Assembly (NCBI GenBank): GCA_963576475.1
Contig: OY754970.1
Span: forward strand, 41,624,647 to 41,688,646
Direction of reading: 5' to 3'
DNA: 64,000 nt
DNA from: Molanna angustata
Taxonomy: Eukaryota > Arthropoda > Insecta > Trichoptera > Molannidae
The notes below the pieces were generated by a model. It ran no database searches and was not told the origin of the DNA. It was given only the letters and a program-made list of their open reading frames with translations. Below, piece by piece: positions 42,037 through 53,163 of the stretch. The first letter of the stretch is position 1. Each line of letters starts with the position of its first letter. Made by a program: the position numbers and the translations under genes.

Positions 42037-42425
42037 TATGACAAGATCGAAACAAAAATAAAAATTTCACTAACAAAAAGAATAACAAAGTTAAATAAGA
42101 TAGGAATGCACCTATATATGTAAATAAATAAACGAAAATTCGTTACCACGAACGGAATAAATAAATCAAAATAAAAATCAAAAGATAAATAAGTAATATA
42201 GGTATAGAATAACTGAAAAAGAATAAATTTTACATAGAAATGAGAAAGAAAAACAACAAACAACAATACGATTATAAAGAAAAAATCACTTCCCTTTGAG
42301 AGATTCCAACACCAGAAAATCACGGAACAATAATATCACTTAACGGCGAGTGTGGCGGCGAGTGAGCATACTAACACAACCTCCCTTCGCGGTGGCAGCG
42401 ATACAACTGGAACCTTAATGTAGTT

Positions 42426-43185
42426 CTGACATTAATGAATGCAACTGAAACTTGGATGATATGATAGAAGATGCAATGTACAAGGCCAGATATGAAAAAA
42501 GTGACATAATTACCTTTTTTCTTCTCTCATATCATTATTTTTTCTCTTTTAATTCTCTTTTGCATTTTGGTAACCTTCTGTTGTCGTATGTCGCTATTAT
42601 CCATTTGTTTTTTTATTTATAAGCAAAGCTGTCTATTTTTGGATATTATCTGTCATCAATTAACATAGATTTAAAAATATTTTAACTTGTTATACCGAAT
42701 TGCATATTCTGAATTAATTAAATCTTCAGATAATTGCTTTACAGAACTAGAAATACTGATATGTCAGGAACTGCCTATCGGCAATAAACTCGCCAGTTGG
42801 GATACTACAATAAAACAACACAATGAATTGTAAAATTATTCTAAATGAAGTTTCGTGAAACGTTCAGGTAAAAATAAACGTTCGGAGTTAACCGTTCGTT
42901 CAAAATTATTACAGTGAATACGCCTCTTAATGAACATCCCATGAAACTGCAACACACAGACGTAATATTACTAGTTATGGCACAATGAATGATCCACTTG
43001 TTAATCTCGTATGGAGTTAAATGCTTGCAACGTGCACTAGTTAACTAATATGTACCTACATATTTCCATCTAGTTATCACAACATACATATATTCATTCA
43101 TTCAAACCATCACGGCATATCCCATAATGTGGGGTGTCACCAGCTACAGGTGTGGACGGAAATAAATTACCGTATAAAAGGAAGC
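42426..43185. other. mostly unassigned; LINE 3' module near 42780
   Basis: AACTGCCTATCGGCAATAAA then CTCGCCAGTTGGGA (42776-42812) is a diverged form of the module at 5262-5310. No gene is seen otherwise. Confidence 0.4.
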
Positions 43186-43196
43186 AAGTCACACGC

Positions 43197-43601
43197 TAAG
43201 AAGAATCTGCAAGAGAACGATGTATGACAGAGTAAGAAATGAGAACATAAGGAAAGAATGTAAGATGAAGAAAGATATCATTAATAGAATGAAAGTGAAC
43301 ACACTGAGATGGTTTGGCCACATGGGTAGAATGAATGAGGAACGCCTGACGAAGAAAATATACAATGCGGATAGGATTGGATTGAGAGGCCGGGGCCGCC
43401 CAAGAAAGAGATGGCACGACCATGTGAACGATATTCTGAAAGACGGAAATGTTAGAAGCGTGTACATTAGACGAACATGTATGAGACGATGCATGAATGT
43501 TGACGAGGCGATGAATGTGTGCCAGGATAGAAAGATATGGCGTTCGGTTCTCTCTGCCTACCCCATAAGGGATATGGCGTGATGGTATGTATGTATGTAT
43601 G
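43197..43601 (+). pseudogene. (TATG)n-tailed LINE fragment, best-preserved copy
   Basis: The open frame 43220-43582 gives MYDRVRNENIRKECKMKKDI, NTLRWFGHMGRMNEERLTKK, LRGRGRPRKRWHDHVNDILK, MNVCQDRKIWRSVLSAYPIR and a stop, followed by ATGGTATGTATGTATGTATG. It is the clearest form of the family that also lies at 916-1384 and 51057-51495. The polymerase core is missing. The junctions show only a short imperfect repeat (GTCACACG and GTCACATG). Confidence 0.88.
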
Positions 43602-43804
43602 TACGTCACATGCGTGTTTACCCACTCACCAGAGTCACCTCACCTAAAAGACAACACTTAGAACATACCTTTTGATTTAAAGAATGATTTTTTTTAACAA
43701 ACTCCACTCCACCTCCACCATATGAAAACCAAAACGGATTTGATTACAAATAAAATGATCCTTAATTTCCATTTAAAAATAAAAATATTTTTTTTACATT
43801 CTTT

Positions 43805-43935
43805 TGAACATCTCAATAGAGACGAAGTTGGAATATTATAGATATACAGGGCTTCCAACTTGTCATCGGCTGGTTTACGCGATCACTTTATGCGCTTGCG
43901 CAACGTTCACCAATTATGACTTCTTATCAATGCAA
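43805..43935 (-). repeat. Unclassified interspersed repeat A, inverted partial copy
   Basis: The minus strand shows TAAGAAGTCATAATTGGTGA, ACGTTGCGCAAGCGCATAAA and GATCGCGTAAACCAGC, then a CCAACTTCGTCTCTATTGAG end, matching copies at 2240 and 55185. Confidence 0.7.
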
Positions 43936-44239
43936 ATTTTTTTTATTTATTTTTTGCAAAATATTCGATTTGAAATACATTATAAATTAACATGCTTGTT
44001 TATGCACATTTATTTCATAAATCTATAGATTTCAACAAATTTATTTTAGACCAGTCAACGAATGATTATAGAGTACATGGAGATTATATTTTTAGGCCTT
44101 CCGGGTCCCACCACGTTCAACTCACCCCTCAGGGTTGGGTAATTTTTATATGTTTACCTCCTATAGATCAAAAATGTACTCTTCTTAATGTACTCTTCAC
44201 CCGTTTTTGAGATTTCGTTGACTGGTATTCGTATTTTCC

Positions 44240-44415
44240 TACTAATAATCACATTAAAAAACGTAGTAAAAGAATCGAATGAGTGTTTTAGTGATGAAAC
44301 TTTCAGAATACAATCTCAACTAGATACAAATTGATAATCTGCAATAAAAAAATAACCTTTAAAATTTCTAATTCATAATTCCCCACTTTATCCTCTTGGG
44401 GTAGTAAGGAGTTAA
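44240..44415 (-). repeat. Unclassified interspersed repeat D, inverted copy
   Basis: The minus strand reads TAAAGTGGGGAATTATGAAT, TTGCAGATTATCAATTTGTA and GAGATTGTATTCTGAAAGTT, as at 35660-35895. Confidence 0.65.
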
Positions 44416-45215
44416 AATATTTAAAAATGATAAAATAATTTGACAATTAACAAAGTTTTCAATTGTATAACAACAATTGTTTCTAAGTATTGTATATATT
44501 AGTACCTATTCCTTAACATGACATGAAAGGAAAAATAAAAGAAATATTTATTTAAACAGGTAAATATGACAATTTAAAATAATAATATTTTTGTGAAAAC
44601 AATTCGAAATGTAAACATTCAAGTTCTTTCCTTCCTTCCATTTCATTCTTCCTTTCATTCCCATTTCCTTTCTACTTTCTTCGTAGTAGTCCTTGTCGGA
44701 AAAGGGGTCGTTTTATATTATAGTATCTTACTATATACATAGGTAAATAAGCAATATAATCATGATTATTATTATTAATTCACTGAAATTTCGACTTCTT
44801 TTCTTTAAAGTTGGTTGGCAACAAAATACTGTAACGATTATTACCCCTCGTTTATCCCACCTTCTCCTATACTCGCTAATAAAGATAATTGAATTCGCCA
44901 AGATGTGTTTTTACAATATACCTACCCCTCAAAAATACGTACCTAATTAAATAACGCCTATCTATAACACGATAAGACTTATAAAAGAATGCTTAACAGA
45001 TGTAACGTTAGTAGGTATTTATTTTTTATTTGTTCTATTTATATTTGTATTTCCGAGATATGAATGTGCTGAATCTCCGTTATAACTGGCAGTCCCTTGC
45101 TGCTAATAGGAAGTCTTGGAAAGCCATATTAAATTATATAATATAAATATATATTAATAATACAAAGCAGAATTATTTTATAGAGAATAATAACAACAAA
45201 ATTACTTTGTATACA
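44416..45215. other. no recognisable feature
   Basis: AT-rich with a CTTCCTTCCATTTC pyrimidine stretch near 44630. Nothing supports a gene. Confidence 0.4.
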
Positions 45216-45220
45216 CCACT

Positions 45221-45278
45221 TTATTTGACAACAGTCAACGTGTTTCAAGAACGGTGTTCTCTTCCTCGAGACACTTCG
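45221..45278 (-). repeat. Degenerate Penelope-arm/hammerhead-like relic
   Basis: The minus strand gives CGAGGAAGAGAACACCGTTC, then TTGAAACACGTTGAC. The GAGGA, a GAAC/GTTC stem and GAAAC occur in the same order as at 6306-6334, but the CUGA box is altered. It is directly joined to a SINE1 copy at 45285. Confidence 0.4.
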
Positions 45279-45284
45279 TATACA

Positions 45285-45412
45285 CTTGTTTTCAGTCTGG
45301 ATCTGTCAGACGATTAATATTATAAGTCTCCAGAATGTGGCAACTTGTTATTGGGTGCGTGTTTAATTAATATTTGACATAGCACCTGTTATTTGCCCGA
45401 GAAGTAAGGCAA
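45285..45412 (+). mobile_element. SINE1 body, headless copy
   Basis: TTGTTTTCAGTCTGGATCTG, AAGTCTCCAGAATGTGGCAA, CTTGTTATTGGGTGCGTG and TTTGCCCGAGAAGTAAG. It begins just after the tRNA-like part, so it is 5'-truncated. Confidence 0.8.
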
Positions 45413-45544
45413 TGAAAGACACTTCGTATATTCATTTCATTTTAATTTAAATAAAAATATGAATTCAATTACAGTCATTAAAAACAATGATTGTATTAAG
45501 GTTTTTATTTTTATTTATTATTTACCTTTACTTTTGATTAGAGA

Positions 45545-45836
45545 TTGATTATTTTAGAGATTGGATTTATGACAGGTATTATGGTTGACATTGGGACCTG
45601 GTTGATCTGTTTTATGTGAGCCCATATATTTGTTGAGGCAATGATTATGAGTGCAGAAAGTTGAGATTGTGTACATATTTAGTGTGGAACGGGAACAATA
45701 ACCTGGTTCATAATTGTCAATAAAAATTGTAAACTTCTAGCCCTAAAACAGGATTTCCTAGTTGGGCAGCAGTAATCTACTTATTGTTGTCATTATAAAT
45801 ATGGTGTGATAAAAGATAAATAAATAAATAAATAAT
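45545..45836 (+). repeat. LINE 3'-UTR fragment with AAATAAATAA tail
   Basis: TTGGGCAGCAGTAATCTACT, TGTCATTATAAATATGGTGT then GATAAAAGATAAATAAATAA. The inverse is at 58893-59010 (TTATCACACCATTTAAATTA, GTCATTATAAATAGATAACT, GCTGCCCAACTAGG). Coding sequence is not recognisable. Confidence 0.6.
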
Positions 45837-45900
45837 ATTCTGCTCTTTGCTTAACAAGGATCGCAACTGAATCCTGCGCTGCGGATCCGCAAGTAATTAT

Positions 45901-46972
45901 CCAACTGTCGATTTGTTCAGGAGAACTTTGTTCTCTTAACATATCGACAATGTATCAAGCCAGAATACGCGAGAATTGTATGGAGAGGTCTACTTTTTTC
46001 ACGGCTTTTCCAACTTTGAAGTCAAAAAACACCAACTTAGAGGCTTCGCAGCATATATGTTCCATACACGGATTTACTCAGAATTCGGAGTAGAACATTT
46101 CGTGTGTCTGTGTGTGTGTCTGTGTGTGTGTCTGTGTGTGTGTCTGTGTGTGTGTCTGTGTGTGTGTCTGTGTGTGTGTCTGTGTGTGTGTCTGTGTGTC
46201 CGTCCCCCCCTTATAACTTTTGATCCGCTGAATTTACAGAGCCTAAAATTTCAGAATATATAAACAGTTACAGGCCTACAAAACTTTTATACTCGGAATT
46301 TTGAATTTTTGTTTCAGTCAGGGGTTATCAACTTTTGAATTTTTATTTTATTTTTCCATATATCTCAGAAACCATAAACGCTAGAACGCAGAAAATTGGT
46401 ACAAACATAGACAAATACAAAATCTCAAATTAGTTTTTTCAAAAAAATTCCAGGGTTTCTCAAACATTTTTTATTAAGAAAAATATTTTTTTTATGATAA
46501 ATTTATGAGTTTAACTGCCTATATTTCCAAAACTTTTACAATTATCGAAAAAAGCCGAAACACCCCAACTAGATAATTTAATTTTCTATAAAAAATATCA
46601 GCAATGTAGTAGAAGATCTCAATTTTTTTTTAACATTTTTTTAAAAATTGAATTTAGTGACGACATCGCTTCATACATTTTGTATGACAGTCGCCTATAC
46701 ACAATATGTAAGAAAACTTAATAGTTTGATACTTCGACTCCAAACATACATACATACCATCATGCTATTTGCATATTCTGGGTAGGAAAAAGGATCTTCC
46801 TCCATACTATCCTATCTTGACATACATACCTACATATGTTGTATAGAAAACAAAATATCTGAAAATATTCAATAATTTGTATCTATGTATGGGTTTATAG
46901 TTTGGTACATATTCTTCAACTATACATACTATCGCTATCGACAGTTGGATCTCATGTGTTACATGCAACTAG
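45901..46972 (+). mobile_element. HINE/Helentron-like non-autonomous element, copy 3
   Basis: It has the same start (CCAACTGTCGAT), subterminal inverse (ATCGACAGTTGG), hairpin and CTAG end as copies 1 and 2, again with T on both sides. The first ~50 bases can fold: TGTCGAT pairs with ATCGACA around an inner GAGAAC/GTTCTC stem. Its microsatellite is a clean 10-mer repeat, TGTGTGTGTC, about eight times. Very similar to copy 1. Non-coding. Confidence 0.82.
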
Positions 46973-47560
46973 TTTTTAAAATATTGACGCAAAAGTCTAC
47001 GTTTCCTACGTACATATCATACTCTACTTCTGGTTTGAAGTGCGTTTTAAAAATACCTATTTTAATAGAGGTCTATACCGTCAGTATTGACAATTTAAAA
47101 ACATTATAAAATTTTATTTTATTTTTGACACTTATGTGGCAACACTCAATTTGGTCCGTTTTTTCTGGTTGAAAAAAACTATTTTGTTTATACTTTTGTC
47201 ATTTCAAAGAATTCCATTCCTATTATTTATTAATGCCTGTTAATTATTTTCTGTTTTATTGTAAAGTATTGTATTATTATTTGTTTCTTTGAATAACATC
47301 CTGTTTATATGTTAATCTGACTATAACTGACTGTCAATACGATGTTCTTGTATTTATGGGTTACTTTACATATTGTTTGGCAAATTTACACGATTTTTTT
47401 ATGTAAAATAATGGCAATAACAGTACGTATTATTTTGACAATAACTGACTGTTTATTAGTTTATACTTAAGAAGGTATATATAATCATTTACTTAAGTAT
47501 ATATAATCTTTAATCCCCCTTGATCTTGAAATTCAACGTAGAGGTGCTATTTTCAATTTA
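46973..47560. other. no recognisable feature
   Basis: T-rich sequence without a recognisable gene or repeat. Confidence 0.4.
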
Positions 47561-47583
47561 TCGCGAGGCCGTCCCTCTGTGTT

Positions 47584-48300
47584 ATGGGTGACACTTCGTT
47601 TCACCCCCCTGAGAGTCGAACGTCCCGAAGCTCAATTAAGAGAAACGTGAGCGACACTCTACTAAACATTTGGCAAAACCGCTGGACCACCTGTCTATTT
47701 GGTAGAGTTACCTTTTTATTTTTTCCTGATGTGAGGTCGCGACTGGAATCTCCTTGGGTTGTTCCAGACTTTTGGACTTCTCAATTTCTCACAGGACGCG
47801 ATAACTTTAAAAACTATCTCCATCGCTTCAACATTGCTCCCTCTTCCTCATGTCAGTTTTGTCAAATCCTTTGGGAGTGTTCCCACCCAATTTATTGTGT
47901 CCTCTTACAGATCGGAGCTCCTCGTTGCTGTCCGTGGGCCTCTTCAAGGTCCCATTGGACATGCGGACTTAGTGAACTTAGCCTTCAAACGATTTTGCCA
48001 TAGATACGGTGCCTTATCATCCGAAGATTCTCACTGACTTGTCTGTTTCCAGAGATCTTGGTCACTTCTCTGATGCCCTATATAATATATGGATCTGAAG
48101 TCACCGAAAGTCCGCAGGTGTGAATCTTAATTCGCACTTGATAATTATTCCTTTTGCACCATGGTGCCGAGATTGCTAATCTAGAGGGCCCCATGAGCTT
48201 CTCTTCGTGCCATGCATTGTTTTTTTTTTGTTGTTCATTTTAGCGTTCTGCGAAGGGGCCGTTGACAGTCCCCATATGCAGAGCGGGTGGTGGTGGAAGT
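47584..48300 (+). pseudogene. R1/I-type LINE ORF2 C-terminus and 3' UTR
   Basis: IKRNVSDTLLNIWQNRWTTC, VTFLFFPDVRSRLE, TSQFLTGRDNFKNYLHRFNI and SSSCQFC...ILWECSHP form the region after RNase H in R1/I-like LINEs. About nine residues between the Cys pair and ILWEC are missing compared with the relative at 9655 (DDPEQTSEH). A frameshift then moves the frame to ELLVAVRGPLQGPIGHADLV. The 3' UTR has GGGGCCGTTGACAGTCCCCA and CGGGTGGTGGTGG. A decayed fragment. Confidence 0.8.
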
Positions 48301-48759
48301 AGCGAATCTTTATACTTAAAGTATATATAATAACAATAAAAATGTTCTTACACCTTGCGCAAGTGGCGAGTTAATTGTATATAATATGGCAATTTCTTCC
48401 AACTTGCCAGTGTTTAATGCCCGGAGCAACAATATGTGTGAAAAATGATTTTAAAGAAATTCCTCCTCTTAAATTTGAACAATTGCAGGATTTATAAGAA
48501 TTTATATTTATTTTCGTATTAACAATTGCTATTTCGTCATTTATTTACAGCAAGTTCACATGCAACGGCGGGCTTATTACAATCATTACATTTAATTTAT
48601 CACAATCTCATTTAACCGATCCGAGTGACATGAAGTCCGCAGAGATTCAAAAATTCTCTTTTATAAAAGAGATACAGATTGTTTAAATTGAACCACTAGT
48701 TTAATGTTCATTTTATTGCAATGCTTAATACATTATTAGAAACGTCGTTTATTTTGAGA
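48301..48759. other. mostly unassigned; weak LINE 3' module near 48375
   Basis: GGCAATTTCTTCCAACTTGCC at 48390-48410 and CGGCGGGCTTATTAC near 48568 recall the 3' module at 13686. No gene. Confidence 0.4.
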
Positions 48760-49261
48760 AGCCGGAGTCAATATGTTGTTAAAATATCTTATTTATTTTA
48801 TTTTGGGAAACAATACAGCTATTACATATTTTACATTAATAAAAAAATAGTAACCAGGAAATTAAGCCAATTACATTGTTCCACAGGTAAATATAACAAA
48901 AATAATTCAATATAACATATAGACAATTCAGTATAACAAAGACAAAAGTGTGGTGTAAGTGTACAATTGTGATGTGTGTGTATGTGTATTTTATGAAGCG
49001 AGGGTGGGACATGGAGAAGGGTAGGAGAGGAGGAAAGGGTGAGTTGTCATGTTAATATTGTATTGGACATACCAAAAATTTTGCAATTTGATACAGAATG
49101 TATTCACTATAATATTGATGGTAGTTGTTTTTTTAATGATTGTAGGCTATTGTTAAAAATATCTGGTTTATGATTAAGGTTATTGTACATATGTACATAT
49201 TGCAGCAGCGGTTAATAAAAGTATGAGTAGCCGGAGTCAATATATTGTTAAAATATCTTAT
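48760..49261 (-). mobile_element. CR1/Jockey-type LINE 3' fragment with 33-bp target-site duplication
   Basis: AGCCGGAGTCAATATGTTGT plus TAAAATATCTTAT at 48760-48792 recurs at 49229-49261 with one mismatch. Between them, on the minus strand, a short tail NLNHKPDIFNNSLQSLKKQL then PSIL and a stop is followed by a 3' UTR ending GTTTCCCAAAATAAAATAAA, like the LINE end near 59160. The 436-bp fragment carries no catalytic domain. The duplication is unusually long. Confidence 0.82.
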
Positions 49262-50855
49262 ATTGTATATTATTGGAATTCACAGCAGACTACCGTGTTC
49301 TGTGTAGATACCAACATTCTGAAGAAGACAACAAATTATTGGCCAACATTCATCTCCGGGGGAAACTTTGAAAAATTCAATTTATCTCGGAATAAATTCA
49401 TTGCCATTAATAACTTGGCATTATTAAGCAAAACAACAACAATATTGTTTAATATACAAACTACAATGTCATAGATCTGTGTTATAGAAAAGTTAATTTA
49501 CTGTTAGTTATATAAAAACTGGATGTTTGCTCTCATAGAAACCTTTAGGTAGATACACGAATATACGGATAATTTTATTGTTCGTTTTACTCCAAATTTT
49601 AGGTAAAATGTATCATTCAATCGGTAAATTTGAAAAGCTCTAGAAAATACTTGATTTTTATTTATTATTACAATTCATAGATGGCGCTAGCGATTGACCC
49701 AGTGATTTAAATATTATAAGTTTCTTGATTTGTGATAGCAACGCATTTTGCGATACTGTCCTACTGTCATTTTTACTTTTATTTCACTTAATCTGACAGC
49801 GCATTTAGCACCTTTTATTCCGCTCGTATTATGACTGAAAAAATATTTGGTGACCAAATTTACATAATTTAAAATTAAAAAATATATATTTACTTAAATA
49901 TTTGCAAAAAAATATACTGTTTTTTTTAGTTAAACCCCATAGATTTCTTCATATAACAAAGACTTAGTTAACGCCAAAGATATTAATTATGTACGTCCAG
50001 TTTATGTAAAAGTACTTAAATGAGTGAAAAAATAACAATAAATACAGTCTATGATTTTTAACTCTTTAATCAATTATTTTGCAATATTTCCAGATCAAAA
50101 AACGATTCCAGATATTGGAGAACCATTCTGACATTCCACGGAATTCGATGCGAATAAAGTTCATACCTTTGAATAAATTGAAAAATAAAAGTTTTGACAT
50201 AAGATTAACAAAAGCAAACAGAGACTATACAAATTGAAATAAAAACAGGTCAAAGAATGACAATATTTTTCGACTTACCAATGTTCACAACCCGGATGAA
50301 CAATGACTATTTCGTAAAATTACTTTTCAAATGCTCTTCTGCTGATAATCGAACCCGTACGCCTATACAAAAGTCACACGACTTCACGATTCACTAAATT
50401 CCTCATTTATACTGGCTCCAAGTATGAAGGTGTTCAGTTATTTGATAATGTTAATAAACACGCCTTCTTACACACGTCATTATTCAGTCGTAATAAAATG
50501 TCTCACGCACGTGACAATAAAATATCTCCATAATTAAAGTTAGTCTATAATCTTGTCTCAGCTTTATTCGTTACAAGAACATTTTCATTGTTGATCTGCT
50601 GAGACGTCCATTAAAAACAAATTAAAACGTTAATCTTCTCGTAAAAAATAACGTCGCAATGCAAACAAATATCGATTGTTTTAAACATAAATTAGTCCGG
50701 ATGATCTACAGAAATTTCTTCACGATTGTTTCTGATACTTTGCCAGAACCAGTTGCTAAATTACATCCTCTTGTTTTTCTTCTTATGCCGCTACTAACGA
50801 AGATTGGCGACCATCGCACCAATATCATCACGATCTTGTGCCAACCTGATTAGTG
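49262..50855. other. no recognisable feature
   Basis: About 1.6 kb of AT-rich sequence. Small frames at 49223 and 50659 have no motifs. A tRNA-like B box (GGGTTCGATTATC on the minus strand near 50350) is isolated and not called. Confidence 0.4.
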
Positions 50856-50859
50856 ACAT

Positions 50860-50990
50860 CTCATCCGGAATCTCGGACCACTGCCTGAAATTCCTAAGTC
50901 ACGATGTTCTTTACGCCCCATATCTCGTGTCTTCCCTCTATCTTTCCCTCCATTAAGAGTTGAAGAGCGGCATATTTTCACCACGAAATA
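50860..50990 (-). pseudogene. LINE 3' scrap
   Basis: The minus strand reads YAALQLLMEGKIEGRHEIWG and, after a stop, EFQAVVRDSG. It resembles the LLQLIMEGKIEGKRGxGRK segment near the end of insect RTE-like reverse transcriptases. Very short and broken. Confidence 0.55.
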
Positions 50991-51056
50991 TGTGGCCAAA
51001 TCTTGATAATTTTGACAGTGGTCATCAACTTTATCACCCCATGGAATTTCGTCACT

Positions 51057-51495
51057 TATGTACATACCATCACGCCATGTCCTTCACCACTTCGTCGACA
51101 TTCATACATCGTCATATAGGTACCTACATGTTCGTCTGTTGTTCACGCTTCTTACTTTTCCATCTTTCAAAATACCGTTCACATGGACGTGCATCCCTTC
51201 CTTGGGCGGCCCCGACCTCTCATTATATTCCTGTGCGCAATGTATATTTTCTTCGTCAGGCATTCCTCATTCATTCTCCCCATGTGGCCAAACCATCTCA
51301 ATATGTTCACTTTCATTCTATTAATGACATCTTTCTTTATCATACATTCTTTCCTTATGTCCTTGTTTCTGACCCTGTCATGCATCTATTACAGATTCTT
51401 CTTAGCGATCTCATTTCAACTGCATTTATTCTGTTTCGTGCGACTTCTGCCATGTCCAGGGTTTACTTGCATACGTCAGGGTTGGCACTATGATA
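51057..51495 (-). pseudogene. (TATG)n-tailed LINE fragment, third copy
   Basis: Minus-strand frames give PWTWQKSHE, RVRNKDIRKECMIKKDVINR, MKVNILRWFGHMGRMNEECL and MRGRGRPRKG, then a frameshift and the 3' end GGCGTGATGGTATGTAC. Same family as 43197-43601. Broken by at least two frameshifts. Confidence 0.82.
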
Positions 51496-51531
51496 GCGTA
51501 ATGAATGGCAACTTTCGCATCCTTTGATATG

Positions 51532-52492
51532 TCGCGGTCATTCATAACTGGTCTAAATTTGTCACTTTATCACCTGATACAATTTTTCTTTGCTTAAACT
51601 ATCTTTCAATATTATTAGTTAATCAGCCGAAACATTCTTCCTGTCTATACCTCCTTTTATATGTTTTTATCTACGCAATGTAAAAATGCATAATTATGGA
51701 GAATCCTTAATGATTCAAAATAGTAATTATGATCAGTTTAGTTCAAACGCGATATGAGTTATATTTACTCTGAGAACAATCGACGAAACATACTCATGTA
51801 ACGCGTATTTTTCAATTGATTCTGACCTTCGACACTAAGCGTCATGTTGGGAGTGACGTAATACGTGGATGCACTCGGCCGTGACTAAGGAATGGGAGTG
51901 GGAGTGGAGGCGGAATGAGGAGAGTCTATAGGGAGGGAAGTGGGTAGGAGAATATAATATAGGAAGAGGGAATCAGACACGCGGTTCCAGATAGTAGTGA
52001 TGCCGAGTTGCAGATTTCAATGATTCTTCGTTATGAACGATTCAAATTATATATACCGACAAAAGTATTCGTTCAAAAATTATTTTCAAAACGTTTTTAT
52101 AGTGTCTGTGTTGACTTTTTCATATTTCTTATATCATGCCGAAAAATATCTGCAACGAATGATTTAAAAAAACGAAAACTCAACGATTCAATTTCAATGA
52201 GTGAATCGACTAGATTGAACGATTCTTAAAATTGAACGAAATTAACCATTACTATGATTGTAGATAGTAGGAACCGAAGTACATCACTGTACGTTGATCG
52301 TTATACCTTAAGCGTATTGATTCACGACTACTTGTCTCGTACAAAATGGACATTTTAGTCTCGGAGTCTGTTTACTATACTTGTATTACCTTTCGAGACG
52401 ATTGACAATCGTTTTTACCCTCCGTTACTATGGAATAGTGGAGATTCTTGATTTCGCAATACTTTTAAGCCTATCTTCTTACATCAATTTGA
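51532..52492. other. no recognisable feature
   Basis: Contains a purine-rich stretch at about 51890-51975 (repeated GGGAGTGG and GGAGG). No gene. Confidence 0.4.
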
Positions 52493-53163
52493 TGAATCTA
52501 GGGAAATTATACGAGACAGATGAATCAAGGGAAATTATACGAGACAGATGAATTAAGGGAAATTATACGAGACAGGTGAATCAAGGGAAATTATACGATA
52601 CAGATGAATCATGGGAAATTATACGAGACAAATGAATCAAGGGAAATTATACGAGACATATGAATCAAGGGAAATTATACGAGACAGATGAATGAAGGGA
52701 AATTATACGAGACAGATGAATCTATGGAAATTATACGAGACAGATGAATCAAGGGAAATTATACGAGACATATGAATGAAGGGAAATTATACGAGACATA
52801 TGAATCAAGGGAAATTATACGAGACATATGAATCAAGGGAAATTATACGAGACAGATGATTCAAGGGAAATTATACGAGACAGATAAATCAAGGGAAATT
52901 ATACGAGACAGATGAATCAAGGGAAATTATACGAGACAGATGAATCAAGGGAAATTATACGAGACAGATGAATCAAGGGAAATTATACGAGACAGATGAA
53001 TCAAGGGAAATTATACGAGACAGATGAATCAAGGGAAATTATACGAGACAGATGAATCAAGGGAAATTATACGAGACAGATGAATCAAGGGAAATTATAC
53101 GAGACAGATGAATCAAGGGAAATTATACGAGACAGATGAATCAAGGGAAATTATACGAGACAT
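52493..53163. repeat. 28-bp satellite, about 24 units
   Basis: Head-to-tail copies of TGAATCAAGGGAAATTATAC then GAGACAGA. The total length fits 24 units with no net indel. Variation is concentrated at the 5' end (CTA, TGA or CAT in place of CAA; CAT or AAA in place of CAG), whereas units from about 52900 onward are essentially identical. Confidence 0.96.

Larger units (their letters stand above)
36886..42425 (-). mobile_element. Complete non-LTR retrotransposon (I/R1-like, RNase H-bearing) with 15-bp target-site duplication
   Basis: AACCTTAATGTAGTT at 36886-36900 and 42411-42425 is a perfect duplication around 5,510 bp. On the minus strand the order is 5' UTR, ORF1 (gag with three zinc knuckles), ORF2 (endonuclease, reverse transcriptase, RNase H, terminal finger), short 3' UTR and a poly(A) tail (T-run at 36899-36915). 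An RNase H domain is typical of the I, R1 and LOA groups and absent from Jockey and CR1. ORF1 and ORF2 overlap by 29 bp. The perfect duplication and nearly open frames mark it as young. Only two lesions are visible in ORF2. Confidence 0.95.
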
